Assembly (NCBI GenBank): GCA_024653485.1 | Contig: JANLFY010000005.1 | Coordinates: 162,268 to 226,267 of the forward strand | DNA from: Bacillota bacterium | GTDB lineage: Bacteria; Bacillota; SHA-98; UBA4971 | DNA: 64,000 nt | Direction: 5' to 3' | Shown: one piece after another, positions 61,690 through 64,000 of the stretch | Numbering within the stretch: the first letter of the stretch is position 1 | How the letters are laid out: every line of letters starts with the position of its first letter | Notes under the pieces: generated by a model | What the model was told of the DNA's origin: nothing | What the model saw: only the letters and a program-made list of their open reading frames with translations | The model's database searches: none | Made by a program: the position numbers and the translations under genes

Positions 61690-63381
61690 TCAGCACCCTG
61701 CGGATAGACCCGCCGCGGCCACCTGGGTATGGACGCTCGCGCTGATGGAGCCCATTAGCGCCCCCGGAGCGACCAGCGCGGCCTGAACGACCTCCTCGAC
61801 CCGCTCCACAGGGGTGATGAAGATGTCCTTCCTTTCCGCGAAGCTCTCCTGCCAGTTCTCACGGGGGATTATCACTTTGCTCGCGCCCGCCAGCGCCGCG
61901 GCCTCGACCTTCGCAACGATCCCGCCAACGGGCTTCACGTACCCGCGTATCGACAGCTCGCCCGTCATGGCGACTTTGTTGTCCACGGGAACGCCGGTTA
62001 TAGCGGAGTAGATGGCGGTGACGATGGCAACCCCGGCCGACGGCCCATCAAGGGGGATGCCACCCGGAAAGTTCACGTGTATGTCGTAATCCTCGGGCCT
62101 GACCGAAAGGAATTTACGCAACGCGGTGATGACGTTTTCCACAGAGCCTCTCGCCATGCTCTTGCGCCTCATTATCCTCCCCGTCTCGCCCATCTCTTCC
62201 TCGTCTATCAGCCCGGTCGTGACGACCTTCCCTGTTCCCCTCTCCACAGGTACCGCGGTGGCCTCGATCTCCACCAGCATCCCGTTCATCGCGCCGTACA
62301 CTGCAAGCCCGTTCGCGTACCCCACCTGAGGTGCGCGAGGGACCTTCTTGAACGGACGGGGAGAGTACTGGCCGGAGTTCACCACCCATTCGATGTCTGC
62401 CCTCGTTACGAGCTGCCTTCCGGCCGTGAGCGCGGCGCCTCCGGCGATCTGAAGGATGTTCACGGCGTCCCGGCCGTTGGACGCGTATTTCTTGATGACG
62501 TCGAGGGCCCCATCTTCCAGGAAGAAACCTGCCTTCTCCGCAGCGTTCGCCGCGATGGTCCCCACCTCCTCGGGAGTGAGAGCCCTGAAGAAGACCTCGA
62601 TACACCTCGAGCGGATCGCGGCTGGGATCTCGTCCGGAGACCTGGTGGTCGCCCCGACGAGCCGGAAATCGGCCGGAAGCCCATTCTGGAATATGTCGTG
62701 GATGTGCTGGGGGATATTGGGATCCTCCGAGCTATAGTACGCGCTCTCCAGGAACACCTTCCTGTCTTCCAGCACTTTGAGGAGCTTGTTTATCTGCACG
62801 GGATGAAGCTCGCCGATCTCATCGATGAACAGTATGCCACCGTGGGCCTTTGTCACAGCGCCCGGCTTCGGCTGTGGGATGCCTGCTATTCCGAGAGGAC
62901 CCGCTCCCTGGTATATTGGATCGTGGACGGAACCGATCAAGGGATCTGCGATACCCCGATCGTCGAATCTGGAGGTCGCTCCGTCCACCTCGACGAACTT
63001 GGCCCATTGCTTGAACGGCGAGCGGGGATTCTTCTTGGCTTCCTCGAGAACGACTCTGGCAGCGGCGGTCTTGCCCACGCCTGGAGGGCCGTACATCAGG
63101 ACGTGCTGGGGGTTGGGTCCACACAGCGCGGCGCGCAGCGCACGCAGGCCCTCCTCCTGACCTACGATCTCTTTGAGCGTCGTAGGCCGGGTCTTCTCCG
63201 AGAGTGGCTCCGTCAGGGAGATGCTGCGCATCTTTTGGAGTTTCTCCATCTCCTTGCGAGATTCCCGGTCTACGGCAACCCTGTTCCCCTGCTGAGTTCT
63301 GAGGAGATTCCAGAAATACAGCCCTATGACTATCCCGAAGAACAGGTTCACGAGCCCGAACACGTTGCCTGCAAAGTCCAT
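61690..63381 (-). CDS. lonB: Sporulation-linked ATP-dependent protease LonB
   Basis: 563 aa. LonB differs from LonA by lacking the LAN domain and having an N-terminal membrane segment (about residues 8-26, LVNLFFGIVIGLYFWNLL). AAA+ motifs: [18 protein letters not shown] and ILFIDEIGELHP; the protease Ser lies in PLDGPSAGVAIVTA and the Lys in GGIVAKVEAAALAGASK. In Bacillus LonB is made in the forespore. The ATG at 63381 matches the Bacillus N-terminus better than the ATG at 63402. Upstream is a sigma-F-type promoter. Confidence 0.95.
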   Translation of the reverse strand: MDFAGNVFGLVNLFFGIVIGLYFWNLLRTQQGNRVAVDRESRKEMEKLQKMRSISLTEPLSEKTRPTTLKEIVGQEEGLRALRAALCGPNPQHVLMYGPPGVGKTAAARVVLEEAKKNPRSPFKQWAKFVEVDGATSRFDDRGIADPLIGSVHDPIYQGAGPLGIAGIPQPKPGAVTKAHGGILFIDEIGELHPVQINKLLKVLEDRKVFLESAYYSSEDPNIPQHIHDIFQNGLPADFRLVGATTRSPDEIPAAIRSRCIEVFFRALTPEEVGTIAANAAEKAGFFLEDGALDVIKKYASNGRDAVNILQIAGGAALTAGRQLVTRADIEWVVNSGQYSPRPFKKVPRAPQVGYANGLAVYGAMNGMLVEIEATAVPVERGTGKVVTTGLIDEEEMGETGRIMRRKSMARGSVENVITALRKFLSVRPEDYDIHVNFPGGIPLDGPSAGVAIVTAIYSAITGVPVDNKVAMTGELSIRGYVKPVGGIVAKVEAAALAGASKVIIPRENWQESFAERKDIFITPVERVEEVVQAALVAPGALMGSISASVHTQVAAAGLSAGC

Positions 63382-63425
63382 GGAGAAGCCGCCTCTGCCC
63401 ATGCCAGATGGATGTCTTTCGAGTG

Positions 63426-63454
63426 TATTATGTCCACGACTCCGCGGCTTAAGT
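63426..63454 (-). promoter_or_regulatory. Sigma-F-type promoter of lonB
   Basis: Minus strand ACTTA (63450-63454), 14-base spacer, GGACATAATA (63426-63435). The -10 fits the sigma-F pattern GG-N2-A-N-A-H-T-R at every position; four of five -35 positions fit. B. subtilis lonB is sigma-F-dependent. In the 308-base gap 63382-63689 this and the IS promoter are what I see. Confidence 0.6.
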
Positions 63455-63654
63455 GTGAACCACCTGATCTATTCGGCATCCATTCGGCTATGACCCGAAG
63501 GAATTCCGTCACCGCCTCACACCCGGGTTCGACAGTGACAGGGCACACAGAGGGGGTTTTCGGGATCGGGGATCTAGGTTTCATGCGGGTTTGCGGGTTT
63601 GGCGGCGGCCAAAACAGAAAAAGTCAATAGGCACACGCGCACTCTATTATGGAC

Positions 63655-63683
63655 TTGCACCACGCTGGTAACCATGCTATAAT
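63655..63683 (+). promoter_or_regulatory. Promoter of the IS transposase
   Basis: TTGCAC (63655-63660), 17-base spacer, TATAAT (63678-63683). The ATG of the transposase begins 7 bases after the -10 box, so the transcript would start at or next to the A of the ATG. Confidence 0.75.
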
Positions 63684-63689
63684 CTAGAC

Positions 63690-64000
63690 ATGTATATAAG
63701 AACTACCAGCAGGAAGAACAAGGACGGCTCGGTCACAAAATACGTTCAGCTAGCCCACAACGTCTGGGACCCCAAGGCAGGCTGCGCGAAGGCGGAGGTG
63801 ATCTACTCGTTCGGGCGCGCGGATACCCTGGACGTCGAGGCCTTAAAGAGGCTTGCAAAGAGCATAGGCCGATTCCTAGAGCCCGCAGAGGCTTGCGCCT
63901 TGCAGTCAGGAAACCCAGACCAGGTGGAGGTCATATCGAGTAAGGCCATAGGCGGGGCCTGGGTGCTCGATAGCCTGTGGAAAGAGCTCGGCATCGACAA
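63690..64000 (+). mobile_element. IS1634-type transposase, 5' part (cut by window edge)
   Basis: 103 codons of an open frame that runs off the right edge. MYIRTTSRKNKDGSV, YVQLAHNVWDPKAGCAK and VIYSFGRADTLDVEALKRLA are the N-terminal pattern of IS1634/IS4-like transposases; AIGGAWVLDSLWKELGID continues it. The DDE residues lie further on, outside the window. Its base composition (many A/T-rich codons at the start) differs from the neighbours, as expected for an insertion. The left end of the element must lie between lonB and 63655; I cannot place the terminal repeat without the right end. Confidence 0.82.

Noticed and set aside
1..64000. tRNA or rRNA genes, CRISPR array, prophage
   Set aside because: I looked for tRNA T-loop motifs in gaps, evenly spaced repeats and phage genes and found none; gaps are mostly explained by promoters, hairpins and ribosome sites.

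Overview
The window is a GC-rich chromosomal segment of an endospore-forming member of the Bacillota (Firmicutes). The evidence is spoIIAA-spoIIAB-sigF, dacF, spoVAC-AD-AEB-AEA, spoIIM, lonB, yqhV and a GerM-domain gene. The catabolic genes point to an amino-acid-fermenting anaerobe: butyrate kinase/phosphotransbutyrylase, a four-subunit 2-oxoacid:ferredoxin oxidoreductase, the D-ornithine aminomutase pathway, and activases of the 2-hydroxyacyl-CoA dehydratase type. I cannot name the genus. The high GC, the CWB2-LysM protein and an outer-membrane-like beta-barrel suggest a deep-branching clostridial or Limnochordia-like lineage, which is inference.

Layout, left to right. (1) 1-5.3 kb, minus strand: DUF2953 (cut by the edge), scpB, scpA, trpS, a site-2 protease and lysA with its own sigma-A promoter. 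(2) 5.4-8.6 kb: three genes of the acyl-CoA dehydratase activase type without dehydratase subunits. (3) 8.7-20.9 kb: a sporulation block with the spoVA genes, a dodecin, spoIIA, dacF, pdp, xerD, spoIIM, a decayed endonuclease-Q-like gene, nudF, a tiny plus-strand mciZ-like gene, DUF3866 and a gerM-like gene. (4) 21-31.2 kb: a branched-chain amino-acid catabolic operon (buk2-ptb-bcd-buk1-vorDBAC) behind a sigma-54 promoter with palindromic upstream sites; a 3-hydroxyacyl-CoA dehydrogenase and a PAS-PAS-AAA-Fis activator run the other way. (5) 31.3-43.9 kb: the housekeeping run rimP-nusA-ylxR-infB-ylxP-rbfA-nrnA-truB-ribF, then rpsO-pnp. (6) 44-50 kb: yqhV, an EF-G paralogue, a CWB2-LysM protein, a beta-barrel-like secreted protein and a Cys-rich small protein. 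(7) 50-58.3 kb: ornithine degradation, ord-ortA-ortB-oraS-oraE-glmL-like-cDPG-synthetase-like. (8) 58.8-63.4 kb: lonA and lonB. (9) 63.7-64 kb: the start of an IS1634-type transposase.

Promoters that fit known consensus classes sit where the cell biology expects them: sigma-H before spoIIAA and also before lonA, sigma-E before spoIIM, sigma-F before lonB, sigma-54 before the branched-chain operon, and sigma-A before nusA, rpsO, lysA, the EF-G paralogue, the barrel gene and the transposase. Several gene starts were decided from these promoters. No tRNA, rRNA or CRISPR array was seen.
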